Shown piece by piece: positions 25,470 to 34,523 of a DNA stretch of 35,448 nt. The notes under the pieces were generated by a model. That model saw only the letters and a list, made by a program, of their open reading frames with translations, was not told the DNA's origin and did no database searches. Position 1 is the first letter of the stretch. Each line of letters opens with the position of its first letter. This stretch comes from Gammaproteobacteria bacterium. Lineage in GTDB: Bacteria > Pseudomonadota > Gammaproteobacteria > GCA-001735895. The stretch is taken from positions 1 through 35,448 of the forward strand of contig JAUVCH010000035.1 in NCBI GenBank assembly GCA_030595795.1. Direction: 5' to 3'. Both the position numbers and the translations under genes were made by a program.

Positions 25470-27317
25470 ATGTCACCACGCGTCCATTTAAGAGATGATT
25501 ATCTTGAAAGCCGACTGATTCGTCGCCGGTTGGTTTTTTCTGCGGTTTTTATATTCGTACTAATCACTTTGGTGCTGGGCCGTCTGTATGTCCTGCAAAT
25601 CGTCGACTATGCTCACTTCAGCACACTGTCGGATAGTAACCGGGTGCGTATCAAGGCTTTGCCGCCGACACGAGGACTCATTTTTGATCGAAATGGTGTG
25701 GTGATGGCTAACAACCTGCCGTCGTACCGCCTGGAGATCGTGAGCGAGCAAGTCGATGATATCGATCTTACATTGCAGCAGTTGAGTCGTTATATCGATT
25801 TTAGTGAGCAGGACTTAAAGCGTTTTAAAGAAGCTAGCCATCGACGTCGACCTTTTGAAAGCATTCCATTAAAGCTTAATCTGGACGATACCGAAGTCGC
25901 CAGGCTGGCGGTCAACCTGCACCAATTCAAGGGGGTTGAAATAAATGCTCGTTTAACCCGCAACTATCCGTTGGATGAGCTTGGTGTGCATGCGCTGGGT
26001 TATGTGGGCCGAGTCGATACGGATGATCTGACTAAGGTTGATGAGGCTAACTATGCAGGCACCAGCCATATAGGAAAACTTGGGTTGGAGAAATTTTACG
26101 AAGACGAATTACACGGTCGAGTAGGTATTCAGCAGGTTGAGGTAAATGCCAGGGGACGCACTCTGCGAGTATTGAGTGAGATACCACCGGTACAGGGCAA
26201 TAATCTGTATTTGACGATTGATTCGAAACTGCAAAAGGCCGCCGAGCTGGCTTTCGGGGATAATGCGGGTTCCGTTGTCGCAATCGATCCCAACAATGGT
26301 GAAATACTGGCGTTGGTGAGTATGCCGACTTTCGACCCCAACCTGTTTGTTAACGGAATCGGTGTCGATCTCTATAGCGAGTTGCGAGATTCACTACGTA
26401 GGCCGCTCTTCAACAGAGCTTTATCCGGGCAATACCCACCGGGTTCAACCACCAAGCCGTTTTACGGGCTGGCAGGGCTTGAAAACAATACTATTAGCAA
26501 AAATAAGAAGGTGTTTTGTCGGGGGTATTATTTGTTGCCGAACGAGGAACGTAGGTATCGAGACTGGAAGAAGGAAGGCCATGGTTTGGTCGATATGAAA
26601 ACTGCTATTACCCAATCCTGTGATGTCTATTTTTATGACCTCGCTTACAGTCAGGGCATAGATAAAATGTCGGCCTTCATGTCAGAGTTTGGGTTTGGTG
26701 TGAAAACTTCAATCGATAGCACCGGCGAAAAACCAGGGATCATGCCTTCGCGTGAATGGAAGCGCAAGGCACAGGGCATGATCTGGTTTCCTGGTGAAAC
26801 AATAATTACCGGAATAGGGCAGGGAGCGATGTTGGTGACACCTTTGCAACTAGCTAACTCGACAGCGGCCATGGCGCTGAAAGGAAAGCGCTATCGCCCA
26901 TATCTGGTGGGTGCTATCGATTCCAGCCAAACTGATTTAGTTCGAGAAATACAGCCCGAAGTGGTTGGGAATTATCAATTGAAACGCGAACAAAACTGGC
27001 AACATATCCATAAATCTATGGTCAATGTAGTGCACGGTTTACGGGGTACTGCCCGTGGAATTAATCGCGGTCTTAAATATAAAGTTGCGGGGAAAACCGG
27101 AACCGCCCAGGTCTATGGTGTCGCCCAGGACGAAGAGTACGACGCGGAAACGGTAGCGGATAAATTACGTGACCATGCCTTGTTTATTAGTTACGCACCT
27201 GCAGAAGCTCCACGTATTGCGGTGGCTGTTATCGTGGAAAATGGAGGGTCTGGTAGTTCGGTTGCCGCACCGATCGCACGAAAGGTTATGGACGCCTATC
27301 TGGATAGGCCCTCATGA
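25470..27317 (+). CDS. mrdA: Penicillin-binding protein 2 (elongation transpeptidase)
   Basis: Inner-membrane peptidoglycan transpeptidase of the elongasome, partner of RodA. One N-terminal membrane helix (about residues 20-42) is followed by the pedestal with PPTRGLIFDRNG and a class B transpeptidase domain: SxxK motif STTK at 326-329, SCD as second motif (TQSCDVYFYDLAY), and KTG at 542-544 (AGKTGTAQVYG). 615 residues is normal. The ATG lacks a strong ribosome-binding site. It overlaps mrdB by 4 nt (ATGA), so the pair is translationally coupled. Confidence 0.97.
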   Translation: MSPRVHLRDDYLESRLIRRRLVFSAVFIFVLITLVLGRLYVLQIVDYAHFSTLSDSNRVRIKALPPTRGLIFDRNGVVMANNLPSYRLEIVSEQVDDIDLTLQQLSRYIDFSEQDLKRFKEASHRRRPFESIPLKLNLDDTEVARLAVNLHQFKGVEINARLTRNYPLDELGVHALGYVGRVDTDDLTKVDEANYAGTSHIGKLGLEKFYEDELHGRVGIQQVEVNARGRTLRVLSEIPPVQGNNLYLTIDSKLQKAAELAFGDNAGSVVAIDPNNGEILALVSMPTFDPNLFVNGIGVDLYSELRDSLRRPLFNRALSGQYPPGSTTKPFYGLAGLENNTISKNKKVFCRGYYLLPNEERRYRDWKKEGHGLVDMKTAITQSCDVYFYDLAYSQGIDKMSAFMSEFGFGVKTSIDSTGEKPGIMPSREWKRKAQGMIWFPGETIITGIGQGAMLVTPLQLANSTAAMALKGKRYRPYLVGAIDSSQTDLVREIQPEVVGNYQLKREQNWQHIHKSMVNVVHGLRGTARGINRGLKYKVAGKTGTAQVYGVAQDEEYDAETVADKLRDHALFISYAPAEAPRIAVAVIVENGGSGSSVAAPIARKVMDAYLDRPS

Positions 27318-28435
27318 GTCACGATATCAATAGCGAACAAATGTCCGTGACACGTCGTTTGCTCGACGCCTTGCGGCTCGACCCGGTGTTACTCGCGTTA
27401 CTATTTATACTCTCGGCTATCGGGGTCGTACTGCTCTATAGCGCGGGTGGATCGGATGTCGATCTAATGATTCGTCAGGCGGTACGTCTGTCGGTAGCAT
27501 TTTTACTGTTAGTCGTGGTAGCCAATATCCCGCTTCGGTTGATAAAAAAGGCTTCCTTTATATTGTATTTGTTAGGCGTCATGCTGTTGCTCGCAGTGAT
27601 GTTTTTTGGTGAGGTAGGCAAAGGCGCGCAGCGTTGGTTAGATCTGGGGTTCATCCGGTTTCAGCCTTCTGAGATATTAAAGCTTGCGGTGCCAATGGTG
27701 GTCGCTGCTTATCTATCGAATCGTTTGTTACCGGCGGGCTGGAAGGAGCTGATCGTATCGGTAGTACTAGTCATGATTCCTGTAATTTTAATTGCTCGTC
27801 AGCCCGACCTCGGTACTGCGATACTGGTTGGCAGTGCTGGATTCTTTGTGCTGTTTCTGGCCGGGGTACGTTGGAAAATTATGATGATTTTAGGCGTACT
27901 GTTATCGTTGATGGCGCCGTTATTATGGAAAGTAGCATTACGCGATTACCAGCGCGAAAGAATATTGACGCTACTCAATCCAGAAAGCGATCCGCTGGGT
28001 GCGGGCTATCATATTATTCAATCCAAAATAGCCATTGGCTCTGGAGGCGTCTACGGCAAGGGATGGCTGAACGGTACACAATCCCAGCTTGATTTCGTTC
28101 CAGAGCGATCCACCGATTTTATTTTCTCAGTGTTTGGTGAAGAGTTTGGCTTCTTTGGCAGCGTATTATTAATTTGTCTTTATGTGGTTATCATTTACCG
28201 GGGGCTTTATGTGGCCGCCAGTTCATCGGATAATTTTGGTCGACTGCTAGCGGGCGCGCTGAGTTTGACATTTTTTGTTTATCTTTTTGTGAATACCAGT
28301 ATGGTCACTGGTATGTTACCGGTAGTGGGTGTCCCGCTGCCGTTGATCAGCTACGGCGGAACCTCGATGGTGACCCTAATGATGGGATTCGGTTTAATCA
28401 TGGCAATACGCTCGTCTAAACGATTCTGGAATTAA
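27314..28435 (+). CDS. mrdB: Peptidoglycan glycosyltransferase RodA
   Basis: SEDS-family polymerase that makes glycan strands for lateral wall growth with PBP2. Ten hydrophobic segments span 373 residues. Typical motifs: GAQRWLDLGFIRFQPSEILKLAVPM, ARQPDLGTAIL, DPLGAGYHIIQSKIAIGSGG, QLDFVPERSTDFIFSVFGEEFGFFG and PLISYGGTSMV. The conserved Asp region for catalysis (FVPERSTDFIF) is present. It is preceded by 4-nt overlap with mrdA; mltB follows at once. Confidence 0.97.
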   Translation: MSHDINSEQMSVTRRLLDALRLDPVLLALLFILSAIGVVLLYSAGGSDVDLMIRQAVRLSVAFLLLVVVANIPLRLIKKASFILYLLGVMLLLAVMFFGEVGKGAQRWLDLGFIRFQPSEILKLAVPMVVAAYLSNRLLPAGWKELIVSVVLVMIPVILIARQPDLGTAILVGSAGFFVLFLAGVRWKIMMILGVLLSLMAPLLWKVALRDYQRERILTLLNPESDPLGAGYHIIQSKIAIGSGGVYGKGWLNGTQSQLDFVPERSTDFIFSVFGEEFGFFGSVLLICLYVVIIYRGLYVAASSSDNFGRLLAGALSLTFFVYLFVNTSMVTGMLPVVGVPLPLISYGGTSMVTLMMGFGLIMAIRSSKRFWN

Positions 28436-28438
28436 TTG

Positions 28439-29434
28439 ATGAAGCAATTAGTACTAATTTTCACACTATTTGTACCTGTAGCAATGAGTGCCGTAGTAAT
28501 TCCTGCGGGTGATTATAAAAACCGCGAAGATGTTCAGGAATTTGTTAATCGACTGGCCAGAGATAGCGATTATACGGAAGCTGAACTCATCGCATTATTT
28601 TCGCAGGTGAAGAAACAGTCGCATTTATTCGAACGCCTTGATCGACCCGCCGAGAAGGAACTGCAATGGCATCAGTATAAAAATATTTTTATTAAGGAAA
28701 AGCGAATAATCCGGGGTATTGAGTTCTGGCGACAATATAAAAACCAATTAGCGGAGGTGTCGGCTAAAACTGGGGTGCCGGAACAAATCATCGTTGCAAT
28801 AATTGGGGTAGAAACATTTTATGGCATTTATAAAGGTAAAGACCCAGTTTTCGATAGCCTGGTGACGATTTCTTTTGATTATCCCAAACGCGCGAAGTTT
28901 TTTACCCGCGAACTCAAAGAATTCCTGTTGTTGGTGAAAGAACAAAATCTAGACCCGTTGAAAATAAAGGGTTCTTATGCCGGTGCGATGGGAATGCCGC
29001 AGTTTATTTCGTCGAGTTATCGCGCCTATGCGGTGGACGGTGATGGTGATGGGCAGGTGAACCTGTTCGATAACATTAACGATATTACCGCCAGCGTTGC
29101 TAATTATTTTGTGCGACACGGCTGGCAATTCGGCCAGGCGGTGGCTAAGCCGCTAACGGCGATAGCAGACAATTCAGTCGCTAAACTGGAGCCTGGTGTT
29201 AAAACTAACTATAAATGGTCAGACCTGGTGGATCACGGGTTGACCTCCAAACACCGAATCGAAGACGAAACACCGGTTGCCCTGGTTCGACTGGAACAGA
29301 AAAAATACCCCGAATACTGGGCTGGGTTAAATAATTTTTATGTCATTACTCGCTATAATCATAGTGAACTTTATGCCATGGCGGTGTATCAATTATCGGT
29401 GCTGATCAAGGCTGGTATGGAAGCGAACGAATGA
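28439..29434 (+). CDS. mltB: Lytic murein transglycosylase B
   Basis: Cleaves glycan strands in the periplasm, forming 1,6-anhydro ends. A signal peptide (KQLVLIFTLFVPVAMSA) has no lipobox Cys, so this form is probably soluble. The catalytic Glu lies in IIVAIIGVETFYG; GSYAGAMGMPQFISSSYRAYAVDGDGDG and the ANYFVRHGW segment are family hallmarks, the Asp-rich loop matching the EF-hand-like calcium site of E. coli Slt35. The frame opens with TTG at 28436, but the adjoining ATG at 28439 gives the natural signal peptide. It overlaps rlpA by 4 nt. Between rodA and rlpA this gene is as in Pseudomonas rather than E. coli. Confidence 0.94.
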   Translation: MKQLVLIFTLFVPVAMSAVVIPAGDYKNREDVQEFVNRLARDSDYTEAELIALFSQVKKQSHLFERLDRPAEKELQWHQYKNIFIKEKRIIRGIEFWRQYKNQLAEVSAKTGVPEQIIVAIIGVETFYGIYKGKDPVFDSLVTISFDYPKRAKFFTRELKEFLLLVKEQNLDPLKIKGSYAGAMGMPQFISSSYRAYAVDGDGDGQVNLFDNINDITASVANYFVRHGWQFGQAVAKPLTAIADNSVAKLEPGVKTNYKWSDLVDHGLTSKHRIEDETPVALVRLEQKKYPEYWAGLNNFYVITRYNHSELYAMAVYQLSVLIKAGMEANE

Positions 29435-30240
29435 AGTCATTATTTAAAATCTGGTCTGGATTACGTCATGCGTTGTTGGCGGGAATGGTTATCATGGTAT
29501 TGTCAGCCTGCACCTTTGGCGTGCCTATCGGCCAGAAATCCGTAGAGAGTGGGAATGTCAGTCAGGCTAAGAAATCGAAATCGGGTAATCCTTCTTCTTA
29601 CGTGGTGATGGGTAAACGCTACTATGTGCTCGATAGTTCACAGGGTTTCGTGCAGCGTGGGCTGGCTTCCTGGTATGGTAAGAAATTCCATGGGCGCAAG
29701 ACCTCGAGCGGCGAGGTCTATAATATGTATGCGATGGCCGCGGCGCATAAAACTTTACCGCTGCCTACTTTTGTCAGAGTCAAAAATTTAAGCAATGGTC
29801 GGTCGATAGTCGTCAAGGTGAATGATCGCGGCCCCTTTGTCGGCGACCGAATCATCGATCTATCTTATACCGCTGCCGAAAAACTCGGCGTAATTGGCCC
29901 AGGCACCGCCAGGGTCGAGGTTAGTGCAGTCAATTCGGGGCAGCAAAACGCCACCCGTCCTGTGATTCGAACCATACCGTTGACTGAAAATGTTGCCGAC
30001 GACGTGCCTTTATTCATACAAATGGGCTCCTTTGGTAGTGTAATCAACGCGCAAAACCTGCTGCGCGAACTTCACGATGCGAATGAAAAAGCTGCCAAAG
30101 TGAGTCAGCTACAAACCGATAGTGGTCTGTTTTACCGAGTCCGAGTCGGCCCACTATTCGATATCGAAGAAGCCAATGCGGTTATTTTACGTCTCAACAA
30201 TAAAGGTTTCGGTGCTTCGCGTATTGTTGTTCAGGAGTAA
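29431..30240 (+). CDS. rlpA: Septal ring lytic transglycosylase RlpA, lipoprotein
   Basis: Acts on glycan strands lacking stem peptides at the division site. A signal peptide ends in lipobox LSAC (Cys about residue 27). The double-psi beta-barrel domain (about 75-165) has GLASWYGKKFHGRKTSSGEVYN with the catalytic Glu, AAHKTLPLPTFVRVKN and VNDRGPFVGDRIIDLS with the catalytic Asp. A C-terminal SPOR domain (about 193-268: LFIQMGSFGSVINAQNLL, FYRVRVGPLF) binds denuded septal glycan. 269 residues, complete. Start overlaps the mltB stop. Confidence 0.95.
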   Translation: MKSLFKIWSGLRHALLAGMVIMVLSACTFGVPIGQKSVESGNVSQAKKSKSGNPSSYVVMGKRYYVLDSSQGFVQRGLASWYGKKFHGRKTSSGEVYNMYAMAAAHKTLPLPTFVRVKNLSNGRSIVVKVNDRGPFVGDRIIDLSYTAAEKLGVIGPGTARVEVSAVNSGQQNATRPVIRTIPLTENVADDVPLFIQMGSFGSVINAQNLLRELHDANEKAAKVSQLQTDSGLFYRVRVGPLFDIEEANAVILRLNNKGFGASRIVVQE

Positions 30241-30321
30241 TTAACCAACAGTTTTACCCCTTGTTACTAAGGAGTCTGACCGATACAATCGCAACCAATT
30301 TATCCAACCTCCCCCTGTTAA

Positions 30322-31464
30322 ATGTTTATAAGAAATACATTAGTTTTTGGTCTATTCTCCCTACTGTTTAGCGCTAATTTGTTTGCGGTGCCAAAACCAA
30401 TACCAGATCCTCCTTCACTTAAGGCCGATAGTTTTTATCTGGTTGATTTCGAAAGTGGGCAGGTGCTGGCAGAAAAAGATCCTGATAAACGCGTAGAGCC
30501 AGCCAGTATCACCAAATTAATGACAGCATTCCTGGTCGATAAGGCGATTGACGATGGCGATATCACAGCCGACGACCTGGTGACTATCAGCGAAAAAGCC
30601 TGGCGTATGAAAGGCTCAAAAATGTTTGTCGAAGTGGGCAAGCAGGTGTCCGTCGGGGAATTGCTCAAGGGGCTGATTATTCAGTCGGGCAACGATGCCA
30701 GTGTCGCATTGGCCGAACATATTGCCGGCTCAGAATCGGCCTTCGTCGGCTATATGAATCATCAGGCCCAGGTTCTGGGAATGAATAATACCAATTACCA
30801 GAATGCGACCGGCTGGCCAGCGGCTGAGCATTACAGTACGGCGAGGGATATCGCTACATTAACCGCAGCCATGATACGCGATTATCCCGAATCCTATCGT
30901 TATTACCGCGAAAGGGAATTTACCTATAACGACATCCGTCAATTCAATCGTAATCGACTATTGTGGCGTGACGAATCGATCGACGGTGTAAAAACTGGGC
31001 ATACAGAAGCCGCCGGATATTGTCTGGTCGCCTCGGCGAAGCAGGGTGATATGCGACTGATCTCGGTAGTGCTGGGTGCTAGTTCCGACAAGGCGCGGAC
31101 TTCGAGTAGCCAGTCACTGCTGAATTATGGGTTTCGTTTCTACGAAACGCTTCGGCTTTATGGCACTAATGAAGTCTTGAGAACGGCACGACTCTGGTAT
31201 GGCGAGCAGGAACAGGTGGCTGTGGGAGTCGACAGTGATATTTATGTCACTATCCCACGTGGGCGCTACAAGGATCTGGATGCCTCCATTGATATAGTAA
31301 ATCCGATTTCAGCGCCAATATCACAGGGGCAAAAAATGGGGCAGATAAACATTAAACTGGATGAGGAGCTCATCGTCAGTGAAGCTATAGTCGCCACGCA
31401 CGCGGTAGCCGAAGGTAGTTTGATCTCTCGAGCGCTCGATTATATCAAGCTAATGTTTAAGTGA
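30322..31464 (+). CDS. dacA: D-alanyl-D-alanine carboxypeptidase (PBP5/6)
   Basis: Removes the terminal D-Ala of stem pentapeptides. Signal peptide LVFGLFSLLFSANLFA. The S11 peptidase motifs are SITK (Ser62, Lys65), SGN (122-124) and KTG (224-226, in DGVKTGHTEAAGYCLV). A C-terminal beta domain and a final amphipathic helix (LISRALDYIKLMFK) anchor it to the membrane face. 380 residues is normal. No good ribosome-binding site lies directly before the ATG. The stop is 1 nt before ybeD. Confidence 0.96.
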   Translation: MFIRNTLVFGLFSLLFSANLFAVPKPIPDPPSLKADSFYLVDFESGQVLAEKDPDKRVEPASITKLMTAFLVDKAIDDGDITADDLVTISEKAWRMKGSKMFVEVGKQVSVGELLKGLIIQSGNDASVALAEHIAGSESAFVGYMNHQAQVLGMNNTNYQNATGWPAAEHYSTARDIATLTAAMIRDYPESYRYYREREFTYNDIRQFNRNRLLWRDESIDGVKTGHTEAAGYCLVASAKQGDMRLISVVLGASSDKARTSSSQSLLNYGFRFYETLRLYGTNEVLRTARLWYGEQEQVAVGVDSDIYVTIPRGRYKDLDASIDIVNPISAPISQGQKMGQINIKLDEELIVSEAIVATHAVAEGSLISRALDYIKLMFK

Positions 31465-31465
31465 T

Positions 31466-31753
31466 ATGGCCGATAAAAAGCCGACACCGCGGTCAGCACT
31501 CGAACTGATCGAATACCCGAGTCGTTTTCCGCTGAAAGTATTCGGTAATCGCGGAGTTGAATTCGAGGCCATAGTCCTCGCATTAGTACGCGCCCGCTGT
31601 CCTCAGGCGGAACATATCGAGGTTAGCCAACGCAGCAGCAAGACGGGCAAATATATTGCACTGACACTGACCTTTACGGCTTATAGCGAGCAGCAAATCA
31701 AGGATATTTACCAGGATTTATACCAATGCGAACATGTGGTGATGTCACTTTAA
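31466..31753 (+). CDS. ybeD: YbeD, DUF493 family protein
   Basis: Small conserved cytoplasmic protein of ACT-like fold between dacA and lipB in many gammaproteobacteria. LELIEYPSRFPLKVFGNRG and KYIALTLTFTAYSEQQIKDIYQDL correspond to the two halves of the fold. 95 residues, close to the E. coli 87. The ATG starts 1 nt after the dacA stop. No biochemical role is established; allosteric regulation has been suggested from its fold. Confidence 0.93.
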   Translation: MADKKPTPRSALELIEYPSRFPLKVFGNRGVEFEAIVLALVRARCPQAEHIEVSQRSSKTGKYIALTLTFTAYSEQQIKDIYQDLYQCEHVVMSL

Positions 31754-31777
31754 CCAAAGCAGCCGTTGTCCTGTCAT

Positions 31778-32398
31778 ATGGCTGAAAATAAACCGCTCAT
31801 CAAATACCTGGGCATGACCGAGTACGGCCAGACCTGGCAGCAGATGAAAGACTTTACGCATCAACGTGATGCACTAACGCGAGATGAAATCTGGATTACC
31901 GAACACTCTCCGGTATTTACCCAGGGCCAAAATGGTAAGGCAGAACATATACTCGACTGTGGCGATATCCCGGTTATTCAGATTGATCGTGGTGGGCAGG
32001 TAACCTACCATGGGCCGGGTCAGCTAGTTGTCTATTGCCTGTTGAACTTGCCACGTCTTGGCCTCGGTGTTCGCGCCCTGGTAACGCATATAGAAGAAGC
32101 GATTATTGCTCTGCTCGACGACTATGGGGTAAAAGCTGCTGCCCGTGCAGACGCGCCAGGAGTTTATGTCGGTGATGCGAAGATAGCGGCACTCGGATTG
32201 CGTATCCGTAAAGGGTGTTGTTATCATGGCCTAAGTCTAAATATCGATATGGATTTGAGTCCTTTTCAAAGAATCAATCCCTGTGGTTTCGAGCACCTGG
32301 AGGTAACCCAAATGTCAGATTTTAATATTGATATCGGCCTACAGCAGGTTGGATACGAACTAGCCCAATATTTTAACGAGAACTTGCATCGTGGATAA
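31778..32398 (+). CDS. lipB: Octanoyl-[acyl carrier protein]:protein N-octanoyltransferase
   Basis: Moves octanoate from acyl carrier protein to the lipoyl domains, the first step of lipoate synthesis. Family motifs: [42 protein letters not shown], the catalytic Lys in [23 protein letters not shown] and the catalytic Cys in INPCGFEHL. The open frame has a TTG at 31766; the ATG at 31778 fits the length of relatives better, though neither has a clear ribosome-binding site. It overlaps lipA by 8 nt. Confidence 0.95.
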   Translation: MAENKPLIKYLGMTEYGQTWQQMKDFTHQRDALTRDEIWITEHSPVFTQGQNGKAEHILDCGDIPVIQIDRGGQVTYHGPGQLVVYCLLNLPRLGLGVRALVTHIEEAIIALLDDYGVKAAARADAPGVYVGDAKIAALGLRIRKGCCYHGLSLNIDMDLSPFQRINPCGFEHLEVTQMSDFNIDIGLQQVGYELAQYFNENLHRG

Positions 32399-33344
32399 AA
32401 AGAATCAGGTAGTACAGGGCGTCAAACTCAAAGGAGCTGACAAGGTCGCCAGGATTCCCATTAAAGTGGTGCCGTCTGTTACGCTACAGAGAAAGCCATC
32501 CTGGATTAGAGCCAAAGCACCGAAAGGTAATCGAGTTACCGAGTTAAAATCGGTACTACGGGAGAATAATCTGTACACTGTTTGCGAAGAAGCTTCTTGT
32601 CCGAATCTGGGCGAATGCTTTTCCAAGGGGACTGCAACTTTTATGATCATGGGCGATATATGTACCCGCCGTTGCCCGTTTTGCGATGTTGGCCATGGCC
32701 GTCCCAACCCACTGAATACCGAAGAACCACTAAAGTTGGCTAAGACCATTCAGGGTATGGGGCTACGCTATGTGGTGATTACCTCGGTTGACCGGGACGA
32801 CCTGCGCGATGGCGGTGCACAACATTTTGTCGACTGCATAAATGCATCGCGTGAACTGAGCCCCCAGTTACAAATCGAAATTCTGACTCCGGACTTTCGA
32901 GGCCGTATGGACATTGCTTTGGAAATTTTGAGAAAATCACCACCCGATGTATTCAACCACAACCTCGAATCGGTACCCTCGCTATACAAAAAAATCCGCC
33001 CAGGTGCAGATTATCAATGGTCGTTAGATTTGCTTAAACAGTTCAAGCAACAAAGCCCGGATGTGCCAACCAAATCGGGACTCATGCTCGGACTCGGCGA
33101 AGAAATTGAAGAAGTGAAACAGGTATTACGCGATATGCGTGCGCACAACGTAAACATGCTAACCCTGGGGCAATATCTTCAACCCAGTCGAGATCATCTT
33201 GCGGTGGAGCGCTTTGTCACACCAGACGAGTTCGACCAGCTTGGCGCATACGCCGAAAGCATTGGCTTCAATCAGGTCGCTAGCGGCCCGATGGTGCGGT
33301 CATCCTACCATGCGGATTTGCAGGCTGAGGGGTTGCTTAAGTGA
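32391..33344 (+). CDS. lipA: Lipoyl synthase
   Basis: Radical SAM enzyme inserting two sulphurs into the octanoyl group made by LipB. The auxiliary cluster motif is [13 protein letters not shown] (CxxxxCxxxxxC), the SAM cluster CTRRCPFCD (CxxxCxxC). [38 protein letters not shown] and the C-terminal RSSYHA (with the cluster-binding Ser) are all present. 317 residues is normal. The start is GTG, overlapping the lipB stop. Confidence 0.97.
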   Translation: MDKKNQVVQGVKLKGADKVARIPIKVVPSVTLQRKPSWIRAKAPKGNRVTELKSVLRENNLYTVCEEASCPNLGECFSKGTATFMIMGDICTRRCPFCDVGHGRPNPLNTEEPLKLAKTIQGMGLRYVVITSVDRDDLRDGGAQHFVDCINASRELSPQLQIEILTPDFRGRMDIALEILRKSPPDVFNHNLESVPSLYKKIRPGADYQWSLDLLKQFKQQSPDVPTKSGLMLGLGEEIEEVKQVLRDMRAHNVNMLTLGQYLQPSRDHLAVERFVTPDEFDQLGAYAESIGFNQVASGPMVRSSYHADLQAEGLLK

Positions 33345-33369
33345 ACTCTTACGTGATTTATTAGAATAT

Positions 33370-34194
33370 CTACAACGAGTCCCAAATATTTCGAACACAC
33401 TGTTTAATCATCAGAGCCTCCTGCCAGCGATCCGATAGTTCGTAACCATCGGCTCCGGTCATGGCGTATTCTCGGGGGCCGAGTTCGCAGAGAAAATTGA
33501 GTCGGTCATTTGCTCCTGCACAGGCGCGCCAGGATGTAAAACCGTATTGCCACCAGTCGGCAAACAAATCGTACCATTCGCGGTGGTGATCGAAGCTGGT
33601 CTGGATTTGAATTTGTTCACGCGAAGCGACACGACCCTGAAAAGCAATCGAGCGGTCTAGAATAGATTCAATCTGCGATTGTACGAGGTCGGTAATGGGC
33701 CAGGAAAATTCGCGCCCGACAACAAAATGCGACAGATCAGCGCAAAGCGGCATTTCGGGCACTGCTTGCATGAGTTGAAGCGTGTATAGCATGTCGGTGG
33801 TCAGGCAGTCTCGATGGGTTTCGATGCTAACAGCGATACCTTCTTGCTGACAAAGAGTCATCCAGCCACGAACGTAATCCGCACCCTGTTCTACGCTAAA
33901 CGGGTATACCCTGCCGATGATATTTATATGGCGTGCATCGAGTGCCTGTGCCAGTTCGATTGCAGGTTCCAATTGGTCGATTGTCTCAGGGAATGACGTC
34001 ACCGTGCAGGCGAGATTGTGCTCGCTAAGCAAAGGCTGAATATCTTGCGCCTGAAAATCGCCGTAGACGATATCGACACCGTCGAAGCCAGCTTCGCTAA
34101 CCTTTTCTATTTTTTCTGATAGCGACCATTCAAAGTTATCGGGGCGTCGCTGCTCCATGGCCCACATAGATTGAAATATTTCCAGGGTTTGCAT
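33370..34194 (-). CDS. Sugar phosphate isomerase/epimerase-like TIM barrel protein
   Basis: Xylose-isomerase-like AP-endonuclease-2 superfamily protein; substrate unknown. It opens with MQTLEIFQSMWAME; barrel strands include FDGVDIVYGDF, ACTVTSFPET, RHINIIGRVYPF, IAVSIETHRDCL (metal Glu and His), MPLCADLSHFVVGREF (metal Asp and His) and, near the end, FLCELGPREYAM (Glu). The metal ligands expected of the family appear present. 274 residues, single domain. It is convergent with lipA (25-nt gap) and has a palindrome 37 nt upstream of its start. Confidence 0.8.
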   Translation of the reverse strand: MQTLEIFQSMWAMEQRRPDNFEWSLSEKIEKVSEAGFDGVDIVYGDFQAQDIQPLLSEHNLACTVTSFPETIDQLEPAIELAQALDARHINIIGRVYPFSVEQGADYVRGWMTLCQQEGIAVSIETHRDCLTTDMLYTLQLMQAVPEMPLCADLSHFVVGREFSWPITDLVQSQIESILDRSIAFQGRVASREQIQIQTSFDHHREWYDLFADWWQYGFTSWRACAGANDRLNFLCELGPREYAMTGADGYELSDRWQEALMIKQCVRNIWDSL

Positions 34195-34523
34195 ATCGCA
34201 TCCTTAATAATAAAGTAGTGAAATTAGTTTCCTCTCGCGCGGCGTGAGAGGCGTAAAACACTATACCGGAATTAATTAGATACCACGACAAGGACAGAAA
34301 TTAATTACCAAAAGCGCATTATTTACAATCACTTACTTAGGTAAATTAATGTTGATTATTATATAAAAAGCGTTGATAATGACGAATAATGAAATTTTCA
34401 CCGATATTAAATGAGTGACTATAATAAATACTGCAGGATCGGGTATTTATTAAAGCGGTCTTCGTTTGGTGAAAAATTTAAAAGGCTTTGTTTGAGTTAA
34501 GGCCAATTAATAAGGATTCAATT
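34195..34523. other. A+T-rich divergent intergenic region
   Basis: About 330 nt with no gene, between the minus-strand TIM barrel gene and the plus-strand lipoprotein gene. It holds the palindrome at 34231-34251 and a long A+T-rich tract (34280-34440) that probably contains the promoters. I see no clear -35/-10 pair I would defend. Confidence 0.5.
34231..34251. promoter_or_regulatory. 10-bp palindrome, candidate operator
   Basis: CCTCTCGCGC-G-GCGTGAGAGG, fully paired if one G-T pair is allowed, with a single central base. It lies 37 nt upstream of the TIM barrel gene start. There is no T run on either side, so it is not a terminator. A site for a dimeric repressor is the most natural reading. 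Confidence 0.4.
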
